From Brachionus plicatilis (taxonomy: Eukaryota > Rotifera > Eurotatoria > Ploima > Brachionidae): a stretch of 64,000 nucleotides of DNA. How positions within the stretch are numbered: the stretch's first letter is position 1; each line of letters opens with the position of its first letter. The notes under the pieces were generated by a model. That model was not told the origin of the DNA and did not search any database. It was given only the letters and a program-made list of their open reading frames with translations. The stretch spans positions 1,166,065 through 1,230,064 of the forward strand of contig QEOQ01000092.1 in the NCBI GenBank assembly GCA_010279815.1, written 5' to 3'. A program made the translations under genes and the position numbers. Positions 43,905 to 54,114 of the stretch are shown one piece after another.

Positions 43905-44720
43905 AAAAAAAATTTATTTAAAATAAAAAAAACAGAAAAAAAAAATTAACTTTGACAGCATTCTCAATGACTTTTGTTTGATTATTGATAAACAAAACTA
44001 AAAATATTTGACGAAATACTGACCGCTGTACACCGCAAAAAAACAACAACTCAATCAATCCGACACAATTTCACCTTAAACAATTAGTTTTCTTCTATTT
44101 TCAGGAACGCTTCAATCCATTTTAGTGTCTGACCATCAAAGCCATTAATTTGCAAGTTAGCTGTCAATCGTAGTATCAACAGTATCAAATGCTTACGCCA
44201 AATCCAACAGAATCACATCAACAGGAATATTTTTATCAAGACTCATTCAACTGAGGTCTAGAGTTTCAAGAAGAAATGTTTACAATACTTTCTCTTGACA
44301 AATCCATGCTGTTCTTTTGATATACTATTATTCTTACAAGAACAATCTTCCATTTTGGGTCTTATTTTGCTTTCCATAATCTTGTACGGAATTGAAGTTA
44401 AAGACACAGGGCGATAATTGATCAGCATTGATTTATCACCTTTTTTAAATAAATGTAATATTTGTTGATCTGAATTATATTGGAAGCTGACTATTATATA
44501 ATGTTACTCTAAAAATCAAAGTTAAAGGAACAGTATTTGTAACAGTTACTGCAGAGTTTTTTTTTATATTAGTAAAAATTCTTTTGTAATCTTTATAAAG
44601 ATTCATATCTTTCCATCAACAGTTCCTGTTTCTCAGACACTTTTTTTTTCTGACAAGGACCTTAATTTCATCCTGAATCGAATGTTTAAAAATACTTTTC
44701 TTTTTACAGCCATCCTTCAT

Positions 44721-45430
44721 TACATCATTACAGTATTACTTAATTCAATTGAAGAATTTAAAAATTCAATCACTAATAGAAATGATAATTAGTTAAGCTT
44801 TAATTTTTTATTTTTTTTGGTCTTAGTCGGATAGTTGAGCCATAGCCTAAATTCAAATCTTCTGGAAAATGGTTCCAATGGCCATAAAATAAATAAGAAA
44901 ATGTCAATTCGTAAAAAATTTTTTTCTGCTATAACATGTTTTAATAAATGGTCGATACAGTTTATTTGGTATCCTAGTTGAACCAGGTGAATTTGTACCT
45001 AATATATGGACCATATTTTAGACACCAAAGAGACACCGAACCATGCCATAATTCAAACTCCTAAAGATACTTTATTTTAAACAACTTCAAAATATGATTT
45101 CTTGATAATTGACCACAAAAATAATGGACCAAATTTTAAAAAAGGTCTGACATAAGATTTAAATTAGATTTTTTAAATTAGATTCAAGACCATCATGGAC
45201 TGTTCTCTTTTAAGAAATTGATACATTTTTCCAAAATTATTTTTTAATTAATATGTAATGATTACAATTTAATTAAAAAATAATTTTACAGAAAATCAAA
45301 AAAAAACTCTTAGGTTTGAAATAGAAATATTGTTGGGTTAAAATTGCTATTTGATAAGAAAATACTAGACTTTTAAAAATCTAAAAAATTTTCATGTAAA
45401 ATTTCAAATTAAAATTTTTGAAATTTTTAA
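44721..45430. other. Upstream region of the LYR/XPNPEP3 pair
   Basis: No gene seen. It should hold the promoter of the pair at 45431-47448. Confidence 0.5.
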
Positions 45431-45691
45431 ATGCTTGTAACAAAAAATTTAACTTTGAATTTGTACAAGAATCTTTACAGGTATGGTAAACAATTGAAAT
45501 TTACAGATCAGACATTCTATCAAAAATACATAAGAAACCAATTTGAAAGCGTAGATCCTTTGGACCAACTTAACATCGAGCGGTTATACCGAGTAAATTT
45601 CTTAAAATTTCAATTTTTTATTTTTGAATAAATAAACTATTTTTTCTTGAAGAAAGGTGAAGCATTTTTGATCAAAAAAAGACTAATTTAA
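45431..45691 (+). CDS. LYR-motif mitochondrial microprotein (MIEF1-MP-like)
   Basis: Exons 45431-45592 and 45653-45691 join in phase 0 to 66 residues. The protein begins MLVTKNLTLNLYKNLYRYGK, then QLKFTDQTFYQKYIRNQF, and ends KGEAFLIKKRLI. The pattern LY(R/K)xLxRxGxQLxxTDxxFY, a basic patch and a final KG...L is that of the LYR family microprotein encoded upstream of MIEF1 in vertebrates, which works in the mitochondrial matrix with the ribosome. Other LYRM proteins are longer. Family membership is inferred from pattern. The stop is 8 bases before the XPNPEP3 start, so the two probably share a transcript. The 60-base intron has a normal GT-AG. Confidence 0.75.
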
Positions 45692-45699
45692 ATTTAAAA
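45692..45699 (+). promoter_or_regulatory. 8-base intercistronic spacer
   Basis: Only ATTTAAAA separates the LYR stop from the XPNPEP3 start, too short for a promoter. The splice acceptor at 45651-45652 is followed by no ATG until 45700, so a trans-spliced leader joined there would give an XPNPEP3 mRNA directly. Confidence 0.6.
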
Positions 45700-47448
45700 A
45701 TGCTAAACAATTATATCATCAAACATAAAAAATCATTTATCTCTTCTTTTATCAAATATTCATCTTTTACCAACGACAAAAGCATTAAATCATGCTCTAA
45801 TAATCAATTGGTACAAGAACTTGGTCAACCTACTTACTGGACTCATCCTCATTTGTTTCATACGCAGGACCCAAGTGATTTTAACAAGCAGGTAACCCCG
45901 GGCATCTCCAGACAAGAATTTGAACAAAGACGCTTCAACTATGTTACCAATTTGACCAATTATCAGATGCTTTACTTTTCAACCAAGCTTAGCTCATCGG
46001 AAAAATCCAAATTTGGTCAAATGCCTCTCAATCAATGGATCCAAAACGGCTTTGATTTATCAACCATTGACCATAACTTTATTTCCGTCATTCCAAGTTC
46101 AATGACTGCACACATGGCACCCGATGTTCCACACATCTTCAAGCAAAACAGTGATTTTATGTACCTGTCCGGTTTCAATGAGCCCGAGTCTGTTTTGGTC
46201 ATTTCTAGAACTGGCAATGAAAGAAATTCATACAAAACAGCTATTTTTGTGAAAGAAAAAAATCCTAAAAAGGAACTTTGGGACGGTCCGTGCACCGGAC
46301 CAGAGAACATAAAGAAACTTTGCGGAATTCAAAATGCTTATCCAATTCAGGATTTTAAACAATATTTATTTTCTTTAGTCAAAGAGAGTAATCCAAATAA
46401 AATGATAAGTCTTTGGCGCTATCCAACTGAGCATGTGGTCAAGCAAGAGTCTGGTCCAAATGTGCTCAATGAGGCTGTGGAGTCGGCTTTGGATTTTTTT
46501 GTCAAAGAATGTGACTCCAATAGGCTCATAGACATGGACGCCCTCGAAAGCCTTGATGACTCTGCCACTGCTTCATACTTCAATACATCTCGGTATTTTG
46601 TTCAGCTTTGTCGCGTCAATAAGTCCAAGTCTGAGCTGGAATTGATGAAAAAAGCATGCGACATCTCATCACAAGCTTTTCTAAACTCCATCAAAATATC
46701 GCATCCCTTCATAAATGAACATTTGATTTACTCCAAATTTGACTTTGATTGTCGAATTAGAGGTGCTTCCTATCTTGGCTACATACCGGTGATTGCAGGA
46801 GGCTCAAGAGCAACAACTCTTCATTACATCAGGAACAATCAAATTATTAAAAATGGCGAACTGGTGCTGATGGACGCCGGGTGTCAATTTAATGAATATG
46901 TGAGTGACATAACAAGAACATGGCCAGTGAATGGAAAATTTAGCAAGGAGCAGAAAGAGCTCTACCAAGCTTGTTTAAATGTTCAAAAGCATTGTATAGC
47001 AAATTGTGCGCCAGGTATTTCAATTCAGAAGCTTTACTACATGATGATGAGGAAACTGGGAGATGAACTTAGTCAAATAGGTTTGATTGACAGGAATGAG
47101 CATCAAAGTTATGTTAAATCAAGTGAACCAGAGACAAGTCCCATACCGATTGCTTATTTGCGTAAATTGACAAACTTTTGTGCACATGATGTTGGTCATT
47201 ATTTGGGTCTTGATGTGCACGATTGTCCAGAAGTTTCCAAGCATAATGATCTAGAGCCGAATACAGTTATTACTATAGAGCCCGGAATTTACATTAAGCC
47301 AAATGATGAGAGCGTTCCTTTTAGATACAGAGGAATTGGTATAAGAATCGAAGATGATATAGTTGTAACAGAGAATGGCTGTGAAATTTTGAGCCGAAAC
47401 TGTCCTAAAGAAATTGAGGAATTAGAAAAATTATTAAATAGTCAATAA
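45700..47448 (+). CDS. XPNPEP3: Xaa-Pro aminopeptidase 3, mitochondrial
   Basis: A single 582-residue frame without introns, longer than the vertebrate protein. The basic, hydroxylated N-terminus MLNNYIIKHKKSFISSF suits a mitochondrial presequence. GQPTYWTHPHLF and VTPGISRQEF mark the N-terminal domain; the pita-bread catalytic domain carries the five dinuclear metal ligands: D392 (VLMDAGC), D403 (SDITRTWP), H500 (GHYLGLDVHD), E527 (TIEPGIYI) and E551 (IRIEDD). It removes N-terminal residues before proline from mitochondrial proteins. The AATAAA polyadenylation signal (47444-47449) overlaps the TAA stop. The upstream LYR gene ends 8 bases before this ATG. Extra residues lie around 75-115. Confidence 0.95.
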   Translation: MLNNYIIKHKKSFISSFIKYSSFTNDKSIKSCSNNQLVQELGQPTYWTHPHLFHTQDPSDFNKQVTPGISRQEFEQRRFNYVTNLTNYQMLYFSTKLSSSEKSKFGQMPLNQWIQNGFDLSTIDHNFISVIPSSMTAHMAPDVPHIFKQNSDFMYLSGFNEPESVLVISRTGNERNSYKTAIFVKEKNPKKELWDGPCTGPENIKKLCGIQNAYPIQDFKQYLFSLVKESNPNKMISLWRYPTEHVVKQESGPNVLNEAVESALDFFVKECDSNRLIDMDALESLDDSATASYFNTSRYFVQLCRVNKSKSELELMKKACDISSQAFLNSIKISHPFINEHLIYSKFDFDCRIRGASYLGYIPVIAGGSRATTLHYIRNNQIIKNGELVLMDAGCQFNEYVSDITRTWPVNGKFSKEQKELYQACLNVQKHCIANCAPGISIQKLYYMMMRKLGDELSQIGLIDRNEHQSYVKSSEPETSPIPIAYLRKLTNFCAHDVGHYLGLDVHDCPEVSKHNDLEPNTVITIEPGIYIKPNDESVPFRYRGIGIRIEDDIVVTENGCEILSRNCPKEIEELEKLLNSQ

Positions 47449-47531
47449 AAATTATTTTAAATTAAATTTTTTTATTTAACTATGGCTTAAATTTTTTTAT
47501 GCTATCAATTTTTTTTTTTTGGGTCAAAAAA

Positions 47532-47785
47532 GATTTTGTGAATTTAATTAGAGATAGAACAAAGATTTTGCTTTTTTGATGAATTAAAATTAAAGTTAAT
47601 AAAATAAACTTTAAAAAATACTGCAACATACTTTGTTTCACCTTTATTACTTAAAAAATAAAATAATTTTTTTTTGTTTACAAAATTAAATCAATGATTA
47701 ATTTAAATCTAATTGATGTTTTAATTTTTTTACTTATTTTTACATGAGAAAAATTTTTTTAAGGAAAAAAGGTGCTACAAAGTAT
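47532..47785. mobile_element. GATTTTGTGAA foldback MITE (copy C), truncated
   Basis: Left arm and spacer match copies A and D (TACTGCAACATACTTTGTTT; right-side GGTGCTACAAAGTAT). The right arm is cut by a solo LTR just inside the core palindrome and is not recognisable beyond GTATGT at 48119. Confidence 0.75.
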
Positions 47786-48118
47786 TGTTAGCGGTTAACT
47801 TAGGACTGGACTTAGACTTTGGCATTGGAAAGAATAGACAGGTTTTAGAAACTTTATTAAACTCAAACCTTGAGCTAAAAAATATACAAAACTATTTCAA
47901 ATCTAAAAATTCTCTTTTATATATCCTTTGAATATCATTCTATTTTCTAAATTGTCTCCAAGTTAAAAATCAATTATTAGTTATAAATACAGCCTAGTAA
48001 CTCCGAGTTTAGTTTAAATCTAATTCTAGCAACAAGACTAGTTACAAATTATAACTAGTATGAAAGGTCCAATATGACCAGGGAGTATAGTCAGCCTAAG
48101 CTTACAGCTCCGCCAACA
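47786..48118. mobile_element. Solo LTR with 4-bp TSD
   Basis: 333 bases that begin TGTTAGCGG and end CCGCCAACA, near-inverted TG..CA termini. GTAT is duplicated at 47782-47785 and 48119-48122. A TATA-like GTTATAAATACAG lies at about 47976. TG/CA ends with a 4-bp duplication fit a Ty3/gypsy or similar LTR retrotransposon reduced to one LTR by recombination. It sits in MITE copy C, whose sequence AAAGTATGT continues on either side. Confidence 0.8.
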
Positions 48119-48122
48119 GTAT

Positions 48123-49936
48123 GTAAGTAGGCTTTTTATGAATAAAAAAAAAAGAATCGTTTTAATTAGGTATTAAATTTAATTGATAGTTGGTATCAAA
48201 AAAATAAAATTCACTAATTATTATAAAATGAAAGAATACTTCAACATAAAAATCTATATTTTGTTTTTTTATTTAATGAAAAATTAGAATAATGACAAAA
48301 TCTCTGATCTGCAAACTTAAAAAAAAATTTTAAACTAAAAAAAAATTAAGTAAATTTTAAATTTATTTTATAGTCTAGATAACCTACTTTCTTCACATTT
48401 GAAAATCAAACTTTGAAAATTTTATAAACCCAAATTTTTTTAATTTTAAACTTAATTTTTATTTAAAAATCAACCAAAAAGAATCAAATTTTTTATTCGA
48501 TATAAAACTTAAAAAATTGTAAATGAATCATTTTCATTACAAATTCAGAACACGAAAGAAAATCAATAAAATCAATTAGACGGACTGGTTGGAATCGAGC
48601 TACTTCCTTTCAGCCCCCTTTCGAGATTGTGTCTTTTTGATTAAATAGAATTAAATAAAAATAAAAAATAAAACAGAACAAAAATAATAACTAAAAAAAA
48701 AGCAAATTTTAATTTTAAATTCCATTTAAAATGAAAATTTAATAAAATGATATAAATGATATAATAGACTTAAAATCAAATTAACTGAAAATTTCATTAA
48801 TTTAACTAAAAATTCTTCAAAATCCTTAGAATATTAATAATGTTTCATAAAATTATGGGATAAAAAATAAAAACTTTGAATATTTGACTTCCTTGTCAAT
48901 TTCATTGAATAATTAAAGTTATAACAGTGCACATTAAAATGTGTAAAAAAGTTTTTTTAATTAGCTAAAATTAATAAAAAAAATTGTGCGGAACAGTGTA
49001 AAGAGTGTTTTTAAGTATAGTGTGTTTTTTAGAAATTTTAGGTGTCCTGAAACGATTTTTGCTTGTGCTGGTTAGGTAGACCCATAAAAAAAAAGGTGAG
49101 AGAAAAAAATAAACTTTTCAAGCCAAATGCTCTTTAAAGGCTATAATACCGCAGATACTGATACTGAATTAAATCATATATTTAATAAGCAAAAGTGGCG
49201 TATCTTTTTTTAATTTCTAATTAAGCATAAAATAATATTAATCAAATATTAATCGTTTAAAACTAAATATTCTTTTATAATTTTTGATAGATTTTGCTAA
49301 ATTTTGCTATTTATCAATATTATTAAATAGATTAGGAATTTTTAACAAGTTATTTGTAAACTCAGAGTTATTTAAACTCCAAGTCAAAGACTTGAATTTA
49401 TTTTAAAAACCGAACTTTATAGAAAAGTTTTATGATTTAATCGTTTGTTTTAATTATTATGCTTAAAAATAGAGAAAAAAAATTGAACCTTTAAGAAAAA
49501 TAATTTTGATTGTTGGCACGAATTTTTATCGAATTTATGAATTAATTTATATTTATATAGTGGATTATAATTTATAAAAATATTTGTTTAACAAATAAAA
49601 GTCAAAATTTTATTTTTAAAAAATTCGAATCAATTTAATCAGTAATTTCAAAATCAATAAAAAAAATGATTTCATAATAATAATTGATAACATTTTCTGA
49701 TTTGAATTGATTTATTTAATTGTATTAAAGGAGGTATTTTGAATGAATATATTTTTTGGTAGCAGCTAATTATATTCTGTCGTATCTAATTTTAATTATG
49801 GAAAAGATAAATTATTATTATATATATATATTTGAGAAAAAAGATATTTATTTTTATAATCATATATTTGTTTTTTAGTAGCAGCTAATTAAATCACATG
49901 AAAAAAAAATAACCAATTTCAATGATACAGTGCCGA
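48123..49936. other. A+T-rich intergenic stretch
   Basis: No gene seen. No coding frame over 60 residues matches a known family. Confidence 0.5.
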
Positions 49937-50336
49937 TTTGACAAGTGGATTTCTGGTAATTTTAAGTAAAAATTAGTAAAAATGAAAAAGCCAAAAAAAA
50001 GCTCAATTTTTTGAATTTTTTATTTTTTTCCATTTTTAACTGAATTTAAGTAAAAATTAGTAAATAATAATAGTAAAAAAAAGTAACTTTTGGTAAAATA
50101 TAAACATATAAATAGGAACTAATTTTTTCAAAATTTATTAGAAAATAATAAAAAATGGCCATCATTTAATGGACTGACAAAAAAACTAAACTAGGTGACA
50201 AATAAACTACTTCACTGATTATTAAACTAATTGAGTGACAATTAAACTAACTGACTGACAGATAAACTAATTGACCGACAAATTAAATATTTTCGGGATG
50301 ACAGATTAACCAAAAAAATGGTGACTAATTTAATTA

Positions 50337-50755
50337 ATGACAAATGACTATTATAAAGATGGGCCTCTAAAAAATGGAGTTGAAAGGGTGAAAATTTCTT
50401 ACCCAAAACAGACGGAAAATATAATCAAAAACCTTTCTGGTCCCGCTAATATTTTTGGGTTAAGATGTGTAGTCTCTATTGTTGGTCAAAAGCCTAAATG
50501 CTATTTTTGTGACGATGAAAATCATAATGTAGCAAAATGTCCGGTTAAGGAATCCTTATGCGAAAAATGTCATCAAAAAGGTCATATGACACATAAATGT
50601 ATCATAGCTGAGAAATTGAAGTCGATAGAAAGACAAAAAATTGACTACAAGGAGCTCTATATAGAACAAGAAGAAATTCAAACAAACACTGATGAAAATG
50701 TGGATGAAATACCAAAAACCCCAGAATATCAACCAAATGCTACCTTACTATTTCT
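50337..50755 (+). CDS. Zinc-knuckle protein, retrotransposon ORF1-like
   Basis: The frame reads through NGVERVKISYPKQTENIIKN and ANIFGLRCVVSIVGQKPK to two CCHC-type knuckles, CYFCDDENHNVAKC and CEKCHQKGHMTHKC. Such knuckles bind nucleic acid and occur in non-LTR ORF1 and gag proteins. It then runs straight into the 3' UTR shared with 34166-34430 (TACCTTACTATTTCTT), so the open frame to 50885 is not all coding. There is no reverse transcriptase between them: a half element. Confidence 0.6.
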
Positions 50756-51000
50756 TCTTTTTTTCCTGAATCATCAAATATTTAAAAAATGTATTCTGTT
50801 ACTCTCTATCAAAATTTATCTAATTTTAATTTTAATATTTATCTACTTTTTAAGTTATATTATTTTAACTTTATTTTTTTCTTAATTTTTTTTTTTATTT
50901 TATTTTATTAAACTTTATTTTAATTTTTTATTTTTTTTTCTTATTTAATCTGAAGGAGCTTTAGCTCGATACAGATATACAAATAAATAAATAAATAAAT
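50756..51000 (+). mobile_element. Retrotransposon 3' UTR with GAGCT hairpin and AATA tail
   Basis: Same 3' UTR family as 34166-34430. The terminal hairpin at 50948-50976 has outer arms ATCTG/CAGAT where the 34364 copy has TTCTG/CAGAA, a compensatory pair change. The tail is (AAAT)n. Confidence 0.8.
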
Positions 51001-51391
51001 ACTTATCGATAAGAAATATATATATTTATATGTTTATATTTTTTTATATTTTTTTATATTTTGTCATTTAAATAAATATTTTCGTCACTAAAATTAGTTT
51101 TTTTTGTCTACAAATAAGGTTTTATTTTGTCAGTGAAAAATTATAAAAAAGTCATCTCAATATATAAATTTGTCAGTCGTTTAGTTTTTTTGTCAGAATA
51201 ATTAGTTTTTCATAGTCAGCTAAAACAAATTAAATTAGTCACCACTTTTAGTTATTTTTGTCATCTTAAAAAAATTTAATTTGTCACCCCCAAAAAATAT
51301 AAGCCATAAAAAATTCAAAATATTTTTGCCTTTTCATTTTTACTAATTTTTACGTAAATAAACGTAAAATTACCAGAAATCCACTTGTCAT

Positions 51392-51912
51392 GTTACTTGA
51401 TCAGTTATACTTAGAAGAACAGGTGTTGAATTTTGAACAGCTTCTTCAATATTTTTTGATGCTTATGACATAACTGGCGGCAAACTTTTGGGTTGATTTG
51501 ACTCTTGAATGTCATTTTATTCTTTATTTCAAAAATTTTCTTGAAATTAAATTAAATGTTATCTTTTAATTAACAACATTTATATACTGAAGAATACATT
51601 TATCTGCTTATCAATTTATTTTGCTACTAAGAAAAATAATTTTCTACAATATTTTTATCTTCTAAAAATTAGATACTATAAAATATAATTAGCTTAAATT
51701 TAACATTTGTTTTTATAAGAATAAAACCAGTTCTTTTTTGTGTTTTTTTTTATTTAAAGTATTTTTAAAAAATGTTAAACAGAAAAAAAAACTTATGTTA
51801 AATCCGCTGCAGATTTACTTGGTCTAAATTGAATTTTTTAACTTTGATTGAGTTAAGAAAAAACATTTAATTTAGAAATTTTTATTTTTGTTTAAAATTA
51901 AAAAATAAAAGC
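51392..51912. other. Downstream region of EXOSC6, no gene seen
   Basis: A+T-rich, non-coding as far as I can see. Confidence 0.5.
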
Positions 51913-52719
51913 TTAACTTATATTAGTTTTTTCCATTTCATGATCGAGTCCATTTTTTAAATTTTCATAAAAATTTGAATTTAGCAATACATGCCTCATA
52001 AAAGAGTAAACTTTTTTACAATTTTCAATTGATTCTTTAATGTGTGACTTGAACAAATCTGTTGATAGAAAGGCACCGTTTGATTCATTGGAAAAAAATA
52101 TGCTCGTCACCTGATTCAGCTGAGGCATGTAGGACACAGTCATATTGATCGGTGAATATGTAAACGACGAGACTAGATCGTACAATTCAATTGAAGCATT
52201 TGCCAAAGCCATTGATGCCGCGATCACACTTGCACAAATAATATTCCTCGAATCTATGTCATTTTGAATGCATAAAATGTACATGTCTATCTGAGATTTT
52301 GGATACTTGTGCAAAAGAATACTTGGCTTTAGAGCTTCCTCAATTATTGAAGAAAAATTTTTTTCATCTAATGTTTGATCTCGCTGGCTCAAAGTTCCTT
52401 TTCGTTGCATAAAACAAGAAAATGAAGCGAATCTGAACTCACAATTTAGATTTGCCACTTTGAAGTCATAGTCGTCTCGGCGAGGAATCTCTCTCGGACC
52501 ATACACTGAGCATAAAACTTTGGCATTTCCCATCTCAATGTAACTTGAACCACTTGCTTCATTAACACAATCAGTTTTTAGAAAAATACCTTGACTTGAA
52601 TCTGTGTTTTCTTCATTTTTTCCTAAATTTTTTTTTCTATTTTCTAGAAGATTTTGACAGCAGTCCGGTTCGAGGAAAACCAGCGGGTCCCAAGTTTCAT
52701 CCGGCAAATCGCGACTCAT
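51913..52719 (-). CDS. EXOSC6: Exosome complex component MTR3 (EXOSC6-like)
   Basis: Intronless, 268 residues, as expected for an RNase PH-like exosome ring subunit. The core of the fold is visible as GSSYIEMGNAKVLCSVYGPR near residue 57, followed by EIPRR, NLNCEFRFASFSC, IIEEALKPSILLHKYPKSQI and NIICASVIAASMALANASIE. GS(A/S)Y(V/I/L)E...KV(L/I)...YGPR is typical of MTR3 and RRP41; the lack of phosphorolytic motifs and the N-terminal extension favour MTR3, a structural subunit of the nine-subunit RNA exosome. RRP41 is the main alternative. Confidence 0.8.
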   Translation of the reverse strand: MSRDLPDETWDPLVFLEPDCCQNLLENRKKNLGKNEENTDSSQGIFLKTDCVNEASGSSYIEMGNAKVLCSVYGPREIPRRDDYDFKVANLNCEFRFASFSCFMQRKGTLSQRDQTLDEKNFSSIIEEALKPSILLHKYPKSQIDMYILCIQNDIDSRNIICASVIAASMALANASIELYDLVSSFTYSPINMTVSYMPQLNQVTSIFFSNESNGAFLSTDLFKSHIKESIENCKKVYSFMRHVLLNSNFYENLKNGLDHEMEKTNIS

Positions 52720-52933
52720 TCCAATTAAAAATTTAACTTGATATCTTTTTAAATCTTTATGCTTGCTTTAGAATTTAAAATAAAATTCAAATTTAAGTTT
52801 TTTTAAATTAAATAAATTTTTTAAAGTGTATGTTAAATGCATTTTAATTTTTCAATCATAATTTCAAAAATATAAGCATTAAAATATTGTCTTCAATTGT
52901 ACATTTTTTCAGGGAATTTTAAAATTTTTTTAA

Positions 52934-53485
52934 CACTAGAAAGTCCGTCGGGTCTTTCTGACCCTTTTTGTCCATTCTAAAGACTATAACTTTTTTTTTA
53001 ATTTTTTTATTTGACTTAATTCTTTCTAGACCCAAATACTACATAAAAATGAATAAATAAATTATGTTTTTGAAAAAAAAAAAAAAATTTAATTTCATTT
53101 TGTCTTGTAAAAAATTTTAAAAAAATTTCTTTCACTTATATATGTTATAATTACACTAAAATAAGTTTGTTCAGCCACTACGACAACGCCACCATCGTCA
53201 AAAAAATCAATAAACAGTGATAGAAAAAAATGCCAGGTTAGATTGTGCAATGAGAACAAGTCCAAATTATCTTGTAATGATTGCGGAAAAACGACTTGTG
53301 GGACATCTTTACATTAGATGGTTGTAAGAGCAATGTGTAAGAGATGTCATGATTCAAAATCCAAATAGTTTTTTTATTTTTTTGAATAAAATAACATGAA
53401 TTTAAAAATTTAATCTTTGACTTTTAAAAAACGGGTCAGAAAGACCCGACGGGCTTTTCAGGTAAAAAAATCCGGCTTTCTAGTG
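52934..53485 (+). mobile_element. piggyBac-type element flanked by TTAA
   Basis: The ends are CACTAGAAAGTCC... and its complement (...CTTTCTAGTG), each bordered by TTAA (52930-52933, 53486-53489). Just inside both ends is GGGTC(T/A)TTCTGACCC-like sequence, a second inverted motif. TTAA duplication is diagnostic for piggyBac. Only the C-terminal cysteine region of a transposase is left. Confidence 0.92.
53226..53370 (+). pseudogene. piggyBac transposase C-terminal cysteine-rich domain
   Basis: The frame reads KKCQVRLCNENKSKLSCNDC, then GKTTCGTSLH, a TAG stop, and RAMCKRCHDSKSK. The C..C....C..C...C..H...C..C order is that of the zinc-binding C-terminal domain that recognises piggyBac ends. 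The catalytic domain is absent and one stop interrupts it. Confidence 0.8.
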
Positions 53486-53489
53486 TTAA

Positions 53490-53980
53490 GTTGAATTCAA
53501 GACTAGATAATTTTTTTTGTTAGATTAGAAATTGCTGATAGAATAAAAAAAACTAAAGTTTTAACAATTAAAATTAATAATTATTAAAAATGATTTAAAA
53601 AATTCAAAATTATAGAACTTATTTTCTATTTAATTGCTTTTAATGAATTTAAATGATATACAATTTTACATTGATCAATATGTTCAGTATTTGTAATTAA
53701 TTCATGCTATTTAGTGAACAATTTGTAATCAAACCGTGGTCATGAAATTTTTTTAAATTTAAAAATAGTAATTTTCAATTTTTCAAAAAAATTTAATTTA
53801 AATTTTAACATTTTATTAATAATTGTATTATATCTTAAACCGAATACCGGATATTTTCCAATAATAAAGCCCAAATTTGGCTTTTAGTCTAACAAAAAAT
53901 GTTTTTATTAGTCTCATAAAAAATTTTAAAAAATTACTGAGTTAATTTTAGCTAGTAATTTTAGTCAAATTAAGCTAATA
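53490..53980. other. A+T-rich stretch
   Basis: No gene or repeat boundary seen. Confidence 0.45.
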
Positions 53981-53987
53981 ATAAAAA

Positions 53988-54095
53988 ACTTTATCATTAT
54001 TCATCGATTTTAGAAAGGCTTTTGATGCGATTTTAAGAGTTAGTTTAGGTTATATTTTATCTCAAAAATTTTCAACGAATTTGCTAAAGAAAAAA
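53988..54095 (+). pseudogene. Reverse-transcriptase scrap (motif A)
   Basis: FIDFRKAFDAILR followed by LGYILSQKFSTNLLKK. The FxDFxKAFD block is reverse-transcriptase motif A; nothing recognisable lies on either side. Confidence 0.6.
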
Positions 54096-54114
54096 TTTTT
54101 TACTTTTTTTTTTC

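Larger units (their letters stand above)
42471..44720 (-). mobile_element. CR1-like retrotransposon, decayed and interrupted
   Basis: On the minus strand, from high to low coordinates: NYRPVSLTSIPYKIMES and EQHGFVKRK (44420-44260), a decayed motif A, KMYADDTKMF (the YADD active site, near 43370), MVMHYGHKNKKF, VRHLLEFAVPDWSL (near 42990), then NVKRIQRRVTKIF and MERRKRADF. Stops and shifts are frequent. Two insertions split it: a 9-bp-TSD MITE at 42595-42934 and a palindromic block with the assembly gap around 43385-43960. Confidence 0.8.
49937..51391. mobile_element. Nested foldback with TGAC-rich repeats
   Basis: The outer inverted ends are TGACAAGTGGATTTCTGGTA (49938 on) and its reverse at 51370-51391, followed in both arms by GTAAAAATTAGTAAAAATGA. 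Inside, 50160-50330 and 51060-51300 hold arrays of degenerate GACTGACAAATAAACTAATT units, again inverted between arms. A retrotransposon 3' part with a zinc-knuckle ORF (50337-51000) occupies the middle. Confidence 0.6.

Noticed and set aside
43441..43926. 161-codon ORF
   Set aside because: Most of it is the assembly gap; the rest is the palindromic repeat.
46032..46310. 92-codon minus-strand ORF
   Set aside because: Antisense shadow of XPNPEP3.
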